A stretch of 64,000 nucleotides of DNA from the NCBI RefSeq assembly GCF_038396765.1, contig NZ_CP150096.1:3145001-3209000 (forward strand). Reading direction: 5' to 3'. Below, piece by piece: positions 52,890 to 61,701 of the stretch; positions within the stretch are counted from its first letter, which is position 1, and every line of letters starts with the position of its first letter. Origin of the DNA: Chitinophaga caseinilytica. GTDB lineage: Bacteria; Bacteroidota; Bacteroidia; Chitinophagales; Chitinophagaceae. Made by a program: the position numbers and the translations under genes. The notes beneath the pieces were generated by a model. The model saw only the letters and a program-made list of their open reading frames with translations, made no database searches and was not told the origin of the DNA.

Positions 52890-53834
52890 TCAAACCCGAA
52901 AACATCCATACGCATTCTCGAAAGGAGAGAGGTCGCATTCCAGCGCGTGCCGGTCCCAATGTGCGGTAGTGGCGGCGGCTTCGTAAGTGGATTGCAGAAA
53001 ATCGAGCAGCGTTTTTTCCGGATCGGAAGATTGTTGCACTACGCTGTACGGTAAAATGAATTCGCCGAGGGTGTTGTCGAAATATGCGCCTGCCGGTTGA
53101 ACGGGTTGGGATGCAAACCCCTCCGGCGAGGGATACGCATAACTATAAAACGCCGCCTGCGGAAAGGAATCGTTGCCCGGCCAAAAGCCGCAGGAGCTCA
53201 CCTCTTTCGAATACGCCTCCTGCATCACCCGGTCCGGCATGTTCGGTGCCGAGCCCGTGTGCACCGGCGCGTCGCGGCCGGAAAAGCGCGTCACCGCCAG
53301 GTCGAACGCTCCCCAGAAAAAGTGGACCGGGCTCACTTTCCCCGTGAACCCCGACCGGAAGCGCATGAACACGGTATGGATCTGCACCATCGCCCGCCAG
53401 CAGTCCTGCATCCTGGCCGCGTCGTACGAACGGTTCGTGTAATCTTCTTCGAAAGGTATCGGGTTTTCCAGTTCGGCCGGCATGGTGAAAATTTCCACAT
53501 CCACCGATAACTGTTTCAACTTTTCGAATAGCGCATGATAAAAATCGGCGACCGCCATCGGCCGCAACTCCAGCTGTTCCTGCCGCCCCTCGCTCGTGCA
53601 GATGCGCAGCCGGTGGTGCACGAAATCGAAATCGATCTGGAACAGCCCGCCGTCGTAGGGGACGCTTCCGGTCGTCAAACCCGTAGGGCTCACGAAGAGC
53701 GTCACGTGCCAGGAATGGTTGAGCCAGGGCATCTTCCGCAGCCGGATCTTGCCCACCACCTGCGTCCAGCGGTGAACGGTGGCCAGGGTGTCTTTCCAGG
53801 AATCGTATTGCAATACGGGCCATTTCGTTTTCAT
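52890..53834 (-). CDS. DUF5996 family protein
   Basis: 314 aa, cytoplasmic, no signal peptide or TM segment. Recognisable family features: WPVLQYDSWKDTLATVHRWT, QVVGKIRLRKMPWLNHSWHV, LFVSPTGLTTGSVPYDGGLF, PVHFFWGAFDLAVTRFSGRD, SCGFWPGNDSFPQAAFYSYA, YPSPEGF. These are typical DUF5996 proteins, whose biochemical role is unknown. Rich in Trp, His and Phe, which would fit a compact enzyme core, but no catalytic motif can be named. It is the only gene between the tRNA and the C25-type gene; an apparent terminator of the upstream gene (53888-53928) separates them. Confidence 0.85.
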   Translation of the reverse strand: MKTKWPVLQYDSWKDTLATVHRWTQVVGKIRLRKMPWLNHSWHVTLFVSPTGLTTGSVPYDGGLFQIDFDFVHHRLRICTSEGRQEQLELRPMAVADFYHALFEKLKQLSVDVEIFTMPAELENPIPFEEDYTNRSYDAARMQDCWRAMVQIHTVFMRFRSGFTGKVSPVHFFWGAFDLAVTRFSGRDAPVHTGSAPNMPDRVMQEAYSKEVSSCGFWPGNDSFPQAAFYSYAYPSPEGFASQPVQPAGAYFDNTLGEFILPYSVVQQSSDPEKTLLDFLQSTYEAAATTAHWDRHALECDLSPFENAYGCFRV

Positions 53835-53887
53835 ATCGTCAAAGTTTGCCTATCTACAACAAATGTCGCGCCCTTTGGTTGACGGTC

Positions 53888-53928
53888 CACTAAAACGGCA
53901 ACGCCCCGGAGGGTTCCGGGGGCTGCCG
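53888..53928 (-). terminator. Terminator of the C25-like gene
   Basis: Nested stem: outer CGGCA/TGCCG (53896-53900, 53924-53928) and inner CCCCGGA/TCCGGGG (53904-53910, 53915-53921) with a 4-base loop. Read on the minus strand it ends in TTTTAG. It lies ~30 bp past the stop of the gene ending at 53956. Confidence 0.6.
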
Positions 53929-53955
53929 CTGTCGTCTATGCTGAAGTAATACTCC

Positions 53956-55638
53956 CTAGATGGTAAATTTGAAATAGCACCAGCAGCTCCAGGCGCAATA
54001 CCGGTCACCGATCTTGGCCCTTACGCGCCATCTGCCGGGCTGTGCGCCCACGAAATTGTAGTTGAAGCTCGTGCCCGTGATGCCATGGAATACCGCGAAG
54101 TTGCGGAAGCTCTGCGCCGCCCATTGCCCGGCGTTCACCGCGCCGAATGCGTCGATCTCGATGCTGTACGTGGCGCCGGGAATGTTCACGGGCAGCCATT
54201 TGAACGTCATCGTCCGCGGATAATGATTGAACACGCTGCCGTCTGCCGGTTCAATGGCGCGGGGAACGGCCCCCTTCCACCAGGTGAGCGTAGGATCGCC
54301 GAGGATGCTCATCCCGTAAAACCATTGGCGCTCGCCAAGATCATGGTCGGTACCGCGCGCTTTCCACCAGTCTACCATCGCATCGCCGATGCATTTGCCC
54401 TTGCCGATGGGGTCGTAGAAATCGGCGAAAAAGAGCATCGACCCGGTTTTGGTACTGCCTACGGCCGTGAGCCCGTAGTTCGTCTCACCGCCGGCCTTGT
54501 CGAAAATGTACCAGCCGCCCAGGTAATCATCCTGCGTGTAACGCGCCGTGCTGCAGCAGAACAGGTTGTAGAAGTGCGCATTCGGTGCACGGCTGTCCCG
54601 GAAATACGAGCGGTCGATCCACTCGGTGGTGCCGGTCGCCGGAATGTGGAAGGAATGGACGTGCGGGGAAGAATGCGAGCATAACTGCACGAACGAGCGC
54701 ATTTTGTTCACTTCGTCTTTATACAGATCTGCATCGGTAATGTTGGGATTGGTGTATTTGGTGATGAAAGACGCGGGCGTCATGAGGTCCATCTCGCAAT
54801 CGTCGAAACTCGTCCAGTCGTCTTCCACGTACGCGAGCGCGGAGCGGCTATGCCCGAGGTTCCCCGTGCGGAAGAGATGGTTCCTGTCGAAATAATTGTT
54901 GATGAGCGTGGCATCGTTCCCGCCAAGGGTGGGCGTCCACACCCGGCCGATCCATATTTCAGGGGTTACGTCGCCGGAAACGGCGTTGTACTTGCCGTCG
55001 GCATCGGTGTCTGTCCAGGTGCCGTTGGTGTCCATGTAAAAGAGATCGCAGGGGAATTCGGAGCTGGAGCCGTTGAAATCGTCGCTCATCTCGAACCAGG
55101 CCACGGGAATGGCGCCTACCATCACGGCACCCACCGGACTTTTACTGCGGATGTAATTGCGGATGTAGGCCGGCTTTCCGCCGCTCACCACATGCACGGT
55201 GGCCCAATAGCCATCACGGGCGAGGTCGAGCACGTAGCGGTCGGTGCGCTCTTTCGTGGCCGCATACACGTCTTTATGCACGAGGATGAGCACCTTGCCT
55301 TTGGGGAACCGCAGCCAGATGTTGACGTTGAGGTAGCTTTCGGTGGCGGGTGCGGCCGGACGCGGTTTTTCTTCGATCAGCGGTGTGAAATTGAGGATGT
55401 TTTTGTTCAGTTCGGCGTATTCGGCGAAGGAACTGAGGCGGATTTTGTTGGGATCGGTGAGCCGGAGATTGCGTACGCTCTGGTAGGCCTGCGCCAGCTT
55501 GTAATTGCGGCCAACGGCCTGCATGTTGAACACGGTACGGTCTTGCAGGACCTGCGTGCGAACGGTGCTCAGATTCGACAGGCTTTGCTTTTCTCCGGCT
55601 ACCGGGCCGCCTTTTTGGGGTTGATTTTCATTAGACAT
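53956..55638 (-). CDS. Peptidase C25 (gingipain-fold) protein without signal peptide
   Basis: 560 aa from ATG 55638; upstream in-frame residues add a non-signal cysteine-rich stretch, so no export signal is seen. C25 features: ILVHKDVYAATKERTDRYVL (~118-138), VGAVMVGAIPVAWF (~169-182), EIWIGRVWTP (~227-236), LCSHSSPHVHSFH with the candidate catalytic His322, NLFCCSTARYTQ with candidate nucleophile Cys361/362, TAVGSTKTGSM (391-401) and ILGDPTLTWW (445-454), the last two typical of C25. The final ~100 residues form an Fn3-like domain (GSVFNHYPRTMTFKWLPVN). C25 is a caspase-clan cysteine protease family normally secreted by type IX secretion. Here there is neither leader nor T9SS C-terminal domain, so it may act inside the cell (inference). 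Confidence 0.75.
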   Translation of the reverse strand: MSNENQPQKGGPVAGEKQSLSNLSTVRTQVLQDRTVFNMQAVGRNYKLAQAYQSVRNLRLTDPNKIRLSSFAEYAELNKNILNFTPLIEEKPRPAAPATESYLNVNIWLRFPKGKVLILVHKDVYAATKERTDRYVLDLARDGYWATVHVVSGGKPAYIRNYIRSKSPVGAVMVGAIPVAWFEMSDDFNGSSSEFPCDLFYMDTNGTWTDTDADGKYNAVSGDVTPEIWIGRVWTPTLGGNDATLINNYFDRNHLFRTGNLGHSRSALAYVEDDWTSFDDCEMDLMTPASFITKYTNPNITDADLYKDEVNKMRSFVQLCSHSSPHVHSFHIPATGTTEWIDRSYFRDSRAPNAHFYNLFCCSTARYTQDDYLGGWYIFDKAGGETNYGLTAVGSTKTGSMLFFADFYDPIGKGKCIGDAMVDWWKARGTDHDLGERQWFYGMSILGDPTLTWWKGAVPRAIEPADGSVFNHYPRTMTFKWLPVNIPGATYSIEIDAFGAVNAGQWAAQSFRNFAVFHGITGTSFNYNFVGAQPGRWRVRAKIGDRYCAWSCWCYFKFTI

Positions 55639-55857
55639 TTTGGATGCTTTTTTGAGGTTTAACAACGACCCAAAATTACATCCATGGCATGCCGGTGAAC
55701 AGGTAGCAAATACGGGAGTTTTTAAGTACAACTACGCCTGCGGTTTTTGCGGGAAATACGGGCTACGGTTGTTTTTACAATGGCGAAAGTTCGTAAATAT
55801 CGATTGCATGCAGGCCTTACATGGTCGTGTATTTTATGTTGATGTATTGATCGCTAT

Positions 55858-56850
55858 TTACTTCACTTTTTCCCACCAGGGTGATTGGGGTAAAGGTTGA
55901 TGAAGTACCATCGCTTCCCCGATCATGGGCGTAGCCACGGGCATCCCGGTTTTCTGCGCTTCGGCGAGCACGCGGCGGACGGGCTCGTCCCAGGGGTGGA
56001 AAGCGAGGGAGAATTTCGCCCAGTGGACGGGCAGCATGGCCCTGGTGCGGAGGTCTGCCGCGGCCTGCACGGCCTCTTCCGGCATCATGTGGATGTTGGC
56101 CCAGTCGGTGTTGTATTGGCCGGTTTCGAGGATGGCGAGGTCGAAGGGGCCGAACCGATCGCCAATCAGTTTGAAATGCGGTCCGTAGCCGGAGTCCCCG
56201 CCGAGGTAGAGCTTTTCACTATCAGATTCCAATACGAACGAAGACCATAGCGATTGGTTTCTTTTCATCCCGCGACCCGAAAAATGCCGGGCCGGTGTAG
56301 CTGTAAGGTTCAGGCCTACAGGCAGATCTATTTCTTCCCACCAGTCCAGCTCAGTAATGATGCCGCCGTCGATGCCGTACCTGATGAGGTCTGCCATAAC
56401 GCCCAGGCTGGTATATACGCTATTGATGCGATTGCATAGGCGGCTGATGGTGCGGCGGTCGAGGTGGTCGTAGTGATTGTGGGTAATGATGAGCATGTCG
56501 ATAACGTCAGGCAAATCATCTACGCTATAAATATTAGTACCTGCGAAGGCTTTTGCGAAAATCGGCACGGGCGAAGCGTAGTTACTGAAAACTGGATCTA
56601 CCAGTATATTCCACCCATTCATTTGGATAAGATAGGAGGAATGGCCGAACCAGGTGATGGTGGTGCCCGGCCCGGGAGGAGATTTGAGATCGCGGCGGAC
56701 GGAGGGGAGCGGCCCTGGCGGGTTGACCGACTTCGGTTTGCGCATGAATTTGATGAAGACTTTCAGCATGGTGTTGTCGGCCGACATCAATAAAGTGGGC
56801 AGTTCATTATGAAAAGTGCCGTTCCTGAAGTTGGGAGAATTCCATTCCAT
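55858..56850 (-). CDS. Metallo-beta-lactamase-fold hydrolase, NAPE-PLD-like
   Basis: 330 aa. Metal motifs: ITHNHYDHLDRRT (HxHxDH), RHFSGRGMKRNQSLWSSFVL, YLGGDSGYGPHF (Asp bridging), LPVHWAKFSLAFHPWDEPVR (late His). The order TITWFGHSSYLIQMNGWNIL, VDPVFSNYASP and the AILETGQYN segment match the family of N-acyl-phosphatidylethanolamine phospholipase D-like hydrolases. No signal peptide. It would hydrolyse a phosphodiester of a lipid-like substrate (family knowledge); the true substrate in bacteria is unclear. It is divergent from the MmcQ/YjbR gene by 77 bp; 219 bp separate its stop from the C25-like start, so the C25 gene likely has its own promoter. Confidence 0.88.
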   Translation of the reverse strand: MEWNSPNFRNGTFHNELPTLLMSADNTMLKVFIKFMRKPKSVNPPGPLPSVRRDLKSPPGPGTTITWFGHSSYLIQMNGWNILVDPVFSNYASPVPIFAKAFAGTNIYSVDDLPDVIDMLIITHNHYDHLDRRTISRLCNRINSVYTSLGVMADLIRYGIDGGIITELDWWEEIDLPVGLNLTATPARHFSGRGMKRNQSLWSSFVLESDSEKLYLGGDSGYGPHFKLIGDRFGPFDLAILETGQYNTDWANIHMMPEEAVQAAADLRTRAMLPVHWAKFSLAFHPWDEPVRRVLAEAQKTGMPVATPMIGEAMVLHQPLPQSPWWEKVK

Positions 56851-56915
56851 GGAAACGAATGTACGAAGCCTGCGGGAATGTCGGATTTTTCCAATTCCGG
56901 CGTTTTCGGGGCGCT

Positions 56916-56923
56916 TACCTTTG
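56916..56923 (+). promoter_or_regulatory. Bacteroidota -7 box (TACCTTTG) next to a start codon
   Basis: TACCTTTG matches the consensus TAnnTTTG of the Bacteroidota primary sigma factor. The ATG of the MmcQ/YjbR gene is only 4 bases further, so the transcript would be leaderless or nearly so. No convincing -33 TTG at the standard spacing was found. Confidence 0.5.
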
Positions 56924-56927
56924 CGGT

Positions 56928-57278
56928 ATGATCACAATCGCCACATTCAGGGAGCTTTGCCTGTCGATGCCGGAAACCACGGAAGTGAAGCATTTCGACC
57001 GGCAGGCGTTCCGTACGAAGCGCAAAATTTTTGCAACCCTGCTGGAAGCGGCCAATACGGCCAATTTCCCGTTTTCGCCGGAAGAGCAGGCGGCCTGGTG
57101 CAAGCTGGCGCCCGGGGTGTTTTACCCGGTTCCCGGTGGTTGGGGGCTTCAGGGGTGGACAACCGTCGATTTGCGGAAAGTGAAAAAAAGCCAGCTGGTG
57201 GATGCGGTGCAAAGCGCCTGGTACAACGCGGCGCCGCTGAAGTTGCAGGAGCAATACAGGATGCAGAATGGATTATAG
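56928..57278 (+). CDS. MmcQ/YjbR family protein
   Basis: 116 aa from ATG 56928; an upstream in-frame ATG lies before the promoter box and is rejected. Pattern TFRELCLSMPETTEVKHFDR, then QAFRTKRKIFATLLE and LAPGVFYPVPGGWGLQGWTT, VDLRKVKKSQLVDAVQSAWY is typical of the MmcQ/YjbR fold (double-wing DNA-binding-like). Small, cytoplasmic; function of the family is poorly defined. It stands alone, divergent from the metallo-hydrolase. Confidence 0.9.
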   Translation: MITIATFRELCLSMPETTEVKHFDRQAFRTKRKIFATLLEAANTANFPFSPEEQAAWCKLAPGVFYPVPGGWGLQGWTTVDLRKVKKSQLVDAVQSAWYNAAPLKLQEQYRMQNGL

Positions 57279-57395
57279 GTTAATGCAGGTTGACGAGCAT
57301 CGGAATAGCTGCAAAATTTGCAGGGACGGGTGTAGTCCGCAAACAGGTGATGCCCGCCGCAGGCGTTCATTCGCTGAAACGGTATGGGTAACAGC

Positions 57396-58184
57396 TTATA
57401 AAATGGTGAGGTTCTTGGCCCGGTAGGGCTGGATTTCCGGGCTGTCGGCCGGGATTTCCGTGATGAGGTAATGCACTTCCTGGAGATCGGCGATCTTCAT
57501 TTTCATGGAAGTATTGAGTTTTTCGGCGATGGCGAGGATGGCGATTTTATCTGCCGCCTTGATCATGGCCTTTTTCACCTGGATGGTTTCCCAGTCGGAA
57601 TCCGTGAGGCCGTTGGCGGGATCGATGGCGTTGGTGCCGATGATGCAGAGGTCGGCTTTGATGTTGGACAGGTATTCGAACACTTCGCCGCTCACAGTCA
57701 TTTGGCTGTAGGCGGAGATCTGGCCGCCGATGACGATCGTTTTGATCATGGGTTTATCGAGCAGTTCCACGGCCGACAAAACGTTCACCGTGATGAAAGT
57801 GGCGCGCAGGGTGGAGGGGATTTTCTTGATGAACTCCCGGATGGTGGTGCCTCCGCCGATGAGCACGATCATATCGTCCCGCAATAATTGCAGCGTTTTT
57901 TCCGCAATAACGGCCTTGCTGTTCTGTGCATAGGTCTCCGATTCATGGCCGTAATGATAGGCGATAGACATGGCGCCGCCCTTTATCTTGACAACTTCCC
58001 CGTCGTCCGCCAGCTCGTTCACATCGCGGCGGATGGTATCCTCAGAAACATTGATAAGGCTCACGAGATCGCTGTAGGTGATCCGCGTATGAATGTTAAC
58101 CTGCTTGATGATCAGTTCCTTCCTGGCTTTTTTCGTCAGGGAAACCGGGGGTAACTGGTCTTGCGATTGAATGTCCATAGTCAT
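57396..58184 (-). CDS. DeoR-family transcriptional repressor
   Basis: 262 aa from ATG 58184 (58178 also possible; the frame further up lacks an ATG). N-terminal DeoR helix-turn-helix: KARKELIIKQVNIHTRITYS, DLVSLINVSEDTIRRDVNEL, ADDGEVVKIKGGA. C-terminal sensor domain with the sugar-phosphate binding signature MIVLIGGGTTIREFIKKIPS, TFITVNVLSAVELLD and CIIGTNAIDPANGLTDSDWE. Members repress sugar-use genes until a phosphorylated sugar binds. It is divergent from SusC-SusD-GH20, and the 347-bp intergenic region carries phased TTGCA repeats, so it probably controls that locus, perhaps with an amino-sugar phosphate as effector (inference). Confidence 0.92.
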   Translation of the reverse strand: MTMDIQSQDQLPPVSLTKKARKELIIKQVNIHTRITYSDLVSLINVSEDTIRRDVNELADDGEVVKIKGGAMSIAYHYGHESETYAQNSKAVIAEKTLQLLRDDMIVLIGGGTTIREFIKKIPSTLRATFITVNVLSAVELLDKPMIKTIVIGGQISAYSQMTVSGEVFEYLSNIKADLCIIGTNAIDPANGLTDSDWETIQVKKAMIKAADKIAILAIAEKLNTSMKMKIADLQEVHYLITEIPADSPEIQPYRAKNLTIL

Positions 58185-58531
58185 CTCTATTCTGCTTGCA
58201 ATTTGAATGTTACTGAAAATTCCGGGTTTAAGCAAGGAATTCCGGGCAAATCAACCGTAAATATAATATTCCGCATCAAAATTTCGCATTTTTTGAATGA
58301 TTGTGGCTGATTTTGCGTTAATTTTTTTGAATGAATTTGGTGGGTGGATTAATATAGTATTGATAATCAGTTTATTGATTTAAATGAGTTGCTGGATTTG
58401 CAAATCGACAAGATAAGAATTTGCAATAATTGCCATAAATTCTTGCAAAAAATTTGCAAATCTTGCAGAAGTGCGTATTTTTAGTCAAGATTTTTGCATT
58501 ATCCGACTTATTTATCAACCAAACCACCGAG
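58185..58531. promoter_or_regulatory. Divergent regulatory region, DeoR / SusC-GH20 locus
   Basis: 347 bp, strikingly AT-rich against its surroundings and without a gene. It carries six TTGCA motifs at 58398, 58421, 58443, 58454, 58463 and 58494. Two are in identical 10-mers TTTGCAAATC (58397-58406, 58453-58462). Spacings of 23, 22, 11, 9 and 31 are close to multiples of one DNA turn. This looks like an operator array for the DeoR protein or an architectural protein, placed 40-135 bp before the SusC start. Confidence 0.55.
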
Positions 58532-61500
58532 ATGAAAAAATTCCAACTGGCCGCTATTCCACGACTGCTCGTTTTACTGTGCAGTTTGCTCCTGTGCCTG
58601 GATAGCTTCGCCCAATCCCTCAAAATTTCCGGTACGGTAACGGGTGCCGATGGACAAAAAATCCCCGGCGCCAGCGTCTCCCTCGCCAGCGCACGCGGCA
58701 CCGGCACCGTAACCGACGCCAACGGCCATTACTCCCTGTCCGTTCCCGCTTCCAATACGCCCGTCACCCTCGTGGTATCGTTCATCGGCTACGACCCCGT
58801 CACCCTCACCCTTCAACCCGGCCAAACCTCCGCCAACATCACCCTCGCCGAAAGCACCCGCGCTCTCAACGAAGTAGTAGTTACCGCCCTCGGCATCAAA
58901 AAAGCCCGTAAAGCCGTTACCTACTCCGTTTCCGAAGTCAAAGGCGCAGACCTCACCCAGGCCCGCGAGATCAATATGGTAGAAGGGCTCACAGGCAAAG
59001 TAGCCGGCGTTTCCGTTTCCGGCCTCGCCGCCGGCCCCGGCAGCTCCAGCCGCGTCATCATCCGCGGCAACGGCTCCTTCGGCAACAACCAGCCGTTATA
59101 CGTGATCAACGGCATGCCTATGGATAACTCCACGTCCAACGTGCCCTCGTCAGACAATGCCTCCATCGGCCTCAACGCCGACCGTGGCGATGGCATCGGC
59201 GGCATCAACCCAGACGATATCGAGACCATCTCCATCCTCAAAGGCGCCACGGCTTCCGCACTCTACGGCAGCCGCGCCGCAAACGGGGTTGTCATCATCA
59301 CCACCAAAAAAGGCCTCAAACAAAAAGGCATCGGCCTGGAATACAATTCCACCCTCACGCTGGAAACACCGGCCATCGTGCCCGACTGGCAATACGAATA
59401 CGGCCAGGGCATCCGCACCGCCAAGCCCACCACCAAAAACGAAGCCATCAACTCCGGCCGCCTTTCCTGGGGCCCGAAACTCGATGGCTCCGATGTTATG
59501 CAGTTCGATGGCGTTGCCCGTCCGTACGTTGCGCAAAAAGACAATATCAAAAACTTCTATCGCACCGGCTCCACCTTCACCAACACCGTGGCCGTGAACG
59601 GTGGTAGCGAGCTCGGCACTTACCGCCTCTCGATGTCGGACATGAACAATAAAGGCCTGCTGCCGAATGCGGAACTGAATAAGAAGATATTCAGTCTTGC
59701 CGTAGTGGCCAATCTCCACAAACGCCTCACCGTAGAAGGTTACGCGCAATACAACAAGGAAAAAGCGAAAGGCCGCTCCAACGTGGCCGACGCCACGGGC
59801 AACCCGAACTGGGGCGTGTATATGCTCGCCAATTCCGTGGACGTGCGCAGCCTCGCACCGGGGTACGACCTTACCACCGGTAACGAAACGCAGTGGAACC
59901 CGTCCGGCTTCGCCACCAACCCTTATTTCGCCATCAACAAATTCATCAATAACGACGACCGCGACCGTTTCCTCGGCAACCTCAACGTCAAGTTCAATAT
60001 CCTCGACAATCTGTTCGTCCGCGGCCGCGTTACGCACGACTTCACCAACATCAACTGGCTGGGCGTGGTGCCTTCCGGAACGGCCTACGAGCCGCGCGGG
60101 TACTACCAGGAGCAAACGAACGGCATCACCGAAACCAACGCCGAACTGACGCTGAACTACCAGGGCCGTTTCGGCCGCGATTTCACGGTGGATGTGCTGG
60201 CCGGTGGCAACCGCCAGCGTTACCGCTCGCAGAATAAAGTGCTGCTGGGCAACTATTTCGCGGAGCCCGGGTTTTATGACCCCTCCAACGTGAAAAGCCT
60301 CACCACCACCAACGTACTGAGCCGCTCGGCGGTAAATTCCCTCTTCGCTTCGGCGGATTTCGGTTACCGCGATATGTTGTTCCTGACGGTGACCGGCCGC
60401 AACGACTGGTTCTCGACCCTCGATCCGGCGAACAACAACATTTTCTATCCCTCCATCGGCGGTAGCTTCATCCTCAGCGAAGCCGCCAACCTCCCGAAAT
60501 CCATCACTTTCGCCAAGCTCCGCGCTTCCTGGGCGCAGGTAGGCGGTGGCGCGCCGCAGCCTTACGCGCTGAACCAGACGTACCACGTGGTGCCCGGCGG
60601 CGGCCATTTCGAGCAGCCGTTGCAGACGCCTTCGCAAGTGAACGGCGCCGGCGGCGGAACGCTCACTGCGCCGAACAAATCGCTTCGCCCGTACACCAAC
60701 ACCACACTGGAAGCGGGTTTCGAAGCACGTTTCCTCAATAACCGTTTATCGGCCGACTTTGCCGTGTACGATCGCCGCACGAAAGACGATATCGTGAACA
60801 TCACCATTTCTCAATCATCCGGCTACAACTTTACCAATATCAACATCGGCGAAATGAGCAACAAGGGCGTGGAATTGCTGTTGAGCGGCATTCCCGTTCA
60901 GAAACAGCATTTCAGCTGGGAAGTGTCGCTGAACGCGGCGTACAACAAAAATGAAGTGGTGCGCCTGGCAGATGGTATTAATTCCATCGAGATCGGCCGC
61001 GCGGTAAATGGTTACGCAACCATCTCCGCCGTGGTGGGCAAGCCCTTCAGTATGATCAACGCAACGAAGGTCCTCCGGAACGCGCAGGGGCAAGCCAAAT
61101 ACACGGCCAACGGCTGGGAAATGGCCACTGTGGCGCCGGAGCAGATCGGCACCGGTGTGGCGCCCTGGAACGGCGGTATCAACAACAACTTCAAATACAG
61201 GAACTGGAACCTCGGATTTCTGGTGGACGGGCGTTTCGGTGGATATGTGTACTCGGGCACCAACCTATACGGCACCCGCTTCGGCCTCACCAAAATTACG
61301 CTGCCCGGCCGCGACGGTGGATTAACTGTGACCGGCGTGAACGACAAGGGCGAGCCCTTCAGCAAAACGCTTCAACCCAGCGAAATGCAGGGCTATTACG
61401 ATAACTGGAAAGCACAGTCGGAACGGTTCGTGTACAAATCGGACTTTATCAAACTGCGGCAGGTGATTCTGGGGTACAAATTGCCGGTAGACAGGATCGG

Positions 61501-61681
61501 AGCGGTGAAATTCCAGTCGGCTTCCCTGTCGTTCGTAGCGCGGAACCTCTTCATCCTCCACAAGAAAACCCCGAACGTAGACCCCGAGTCTACTTTCAAC
61601 AACTCCAACGCACAGGGTTTCGAGATGTTCGGCGTGCCCCGCACCCGGAGCTTCGGCCTCAACCTGATGGTTAAATTGTAA
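58532..61681 (+). CDS. SusC/RagA TonB-dependent transporter (HexNAc locus)
   Basis: 1049 aa from ATG 58532 with signal peptide KKFQLAAIPRLLVLLCSLLL…FAQ; the longer open frame upstream is AT-rich promoter DNA. No STN domain. CarboxypepD-regulatory-like domain (LKISGTVTGADGQKIPGASV), TonB-box region (LNEVVVTALGIKKARK), plug (VEGLTGKVAGVSVSGL, PLYVINGMPMDN, ISILKGATASALYGSRAANG) and barrel ending TRSFGLNLMVKL. It works with the SusD 20 bp downstream to import oligosaccharides. The GH20 enzyme in the same operon points to N-acetylhexosamine-containing glycans such as chitin oligomers or host glycans (inference). Confidence 0.93.
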   Translation: MKKFQLAAIPRLLVLLCSLLLCLDSFAQSLKISGTVTGADGQKIPGASVSLASARGTGTVTDANGHYSLSVPASNTPVTLVVSFIGYDPVTLTLQPGQTSANITLAESTRALNEVVVTALGIKKARKAVTYSVSEVKGADLTQAREINMVEGLTGKVAGVSVSGLAAGPGSSSRVIIRGNGSFGNNQPLYVINGMPMDNSTSNVPSSDNASIGLNADRGDGIGGINPDDIETISILKGATASALYGSRAANGVVIITTKKGLKQKGIGLEYNSTLTLETPAIVPDWQYEYGQGIRTAKPTTKNEAINSGRLSWGPKLDGSDVMQFDGVARPYVAQKDNIKNFYRTGSTFTNTVAVNGGSELGTYRLSMSDMNNKGLLPNAELNKKIFSLAVVANLHKRLTVEGYAQYNKEKAKGRSNVADATGNPNWGVYMLANSVDVRSLAPGYDLTTGNETQWNPSGFATNPYFAINKFINNDDRDRFLGNLNVKFNILDNLFVRGRVTHDFTNINWLGVVPSGTAYEPRGYYQEQTNGITETNAELTLNYQGRFGRDFTVDVLAGGNRQRYRSQNKVLLGNYFAEPGFYDPSNVKSLTTTNVLSRSAVNSLFASADFGYRDMLFLTVTGRNDWFSTLDPANNNIFYPSIGGSFILSEAANLPKSITFAKLRASWAQVGGGAPQPYALNQTYHVVPGGGHFEQPLQTPSQVNGAGGGTLTAPNKSLRPYTNTTLEAGFEARFLNNRLSADFAVYDRRTKDDIVNITISQSSGYNFTNINIGEMSNKGVELLLSGIPVQKQHFSWEVSLNAAYNKNEVVRLADGINSIEIGRAVNGYATISAVVGKPFSMINATKVLRNAQGQAKYTANGWEMATVAPEQIGTGVAPWNGGINNNFKYRNWNLGFLVDGRFGGYVYSGTNLYGTRFGLTKITLPGRDGGLTVTGVNDKGEPFSKTLQPSEMQGYYDNWKAQSERFVYKSDFIKLRQVILGYKLPVDRIGAVKFQSASLSFVARNLFILHKKTPNVDPESTFNNSNAQGFEMFGVPRTRSFGLNLMVKL

Positions 61682-61701
61682 CAACGCTTAAAAGAACGAT
61701 C

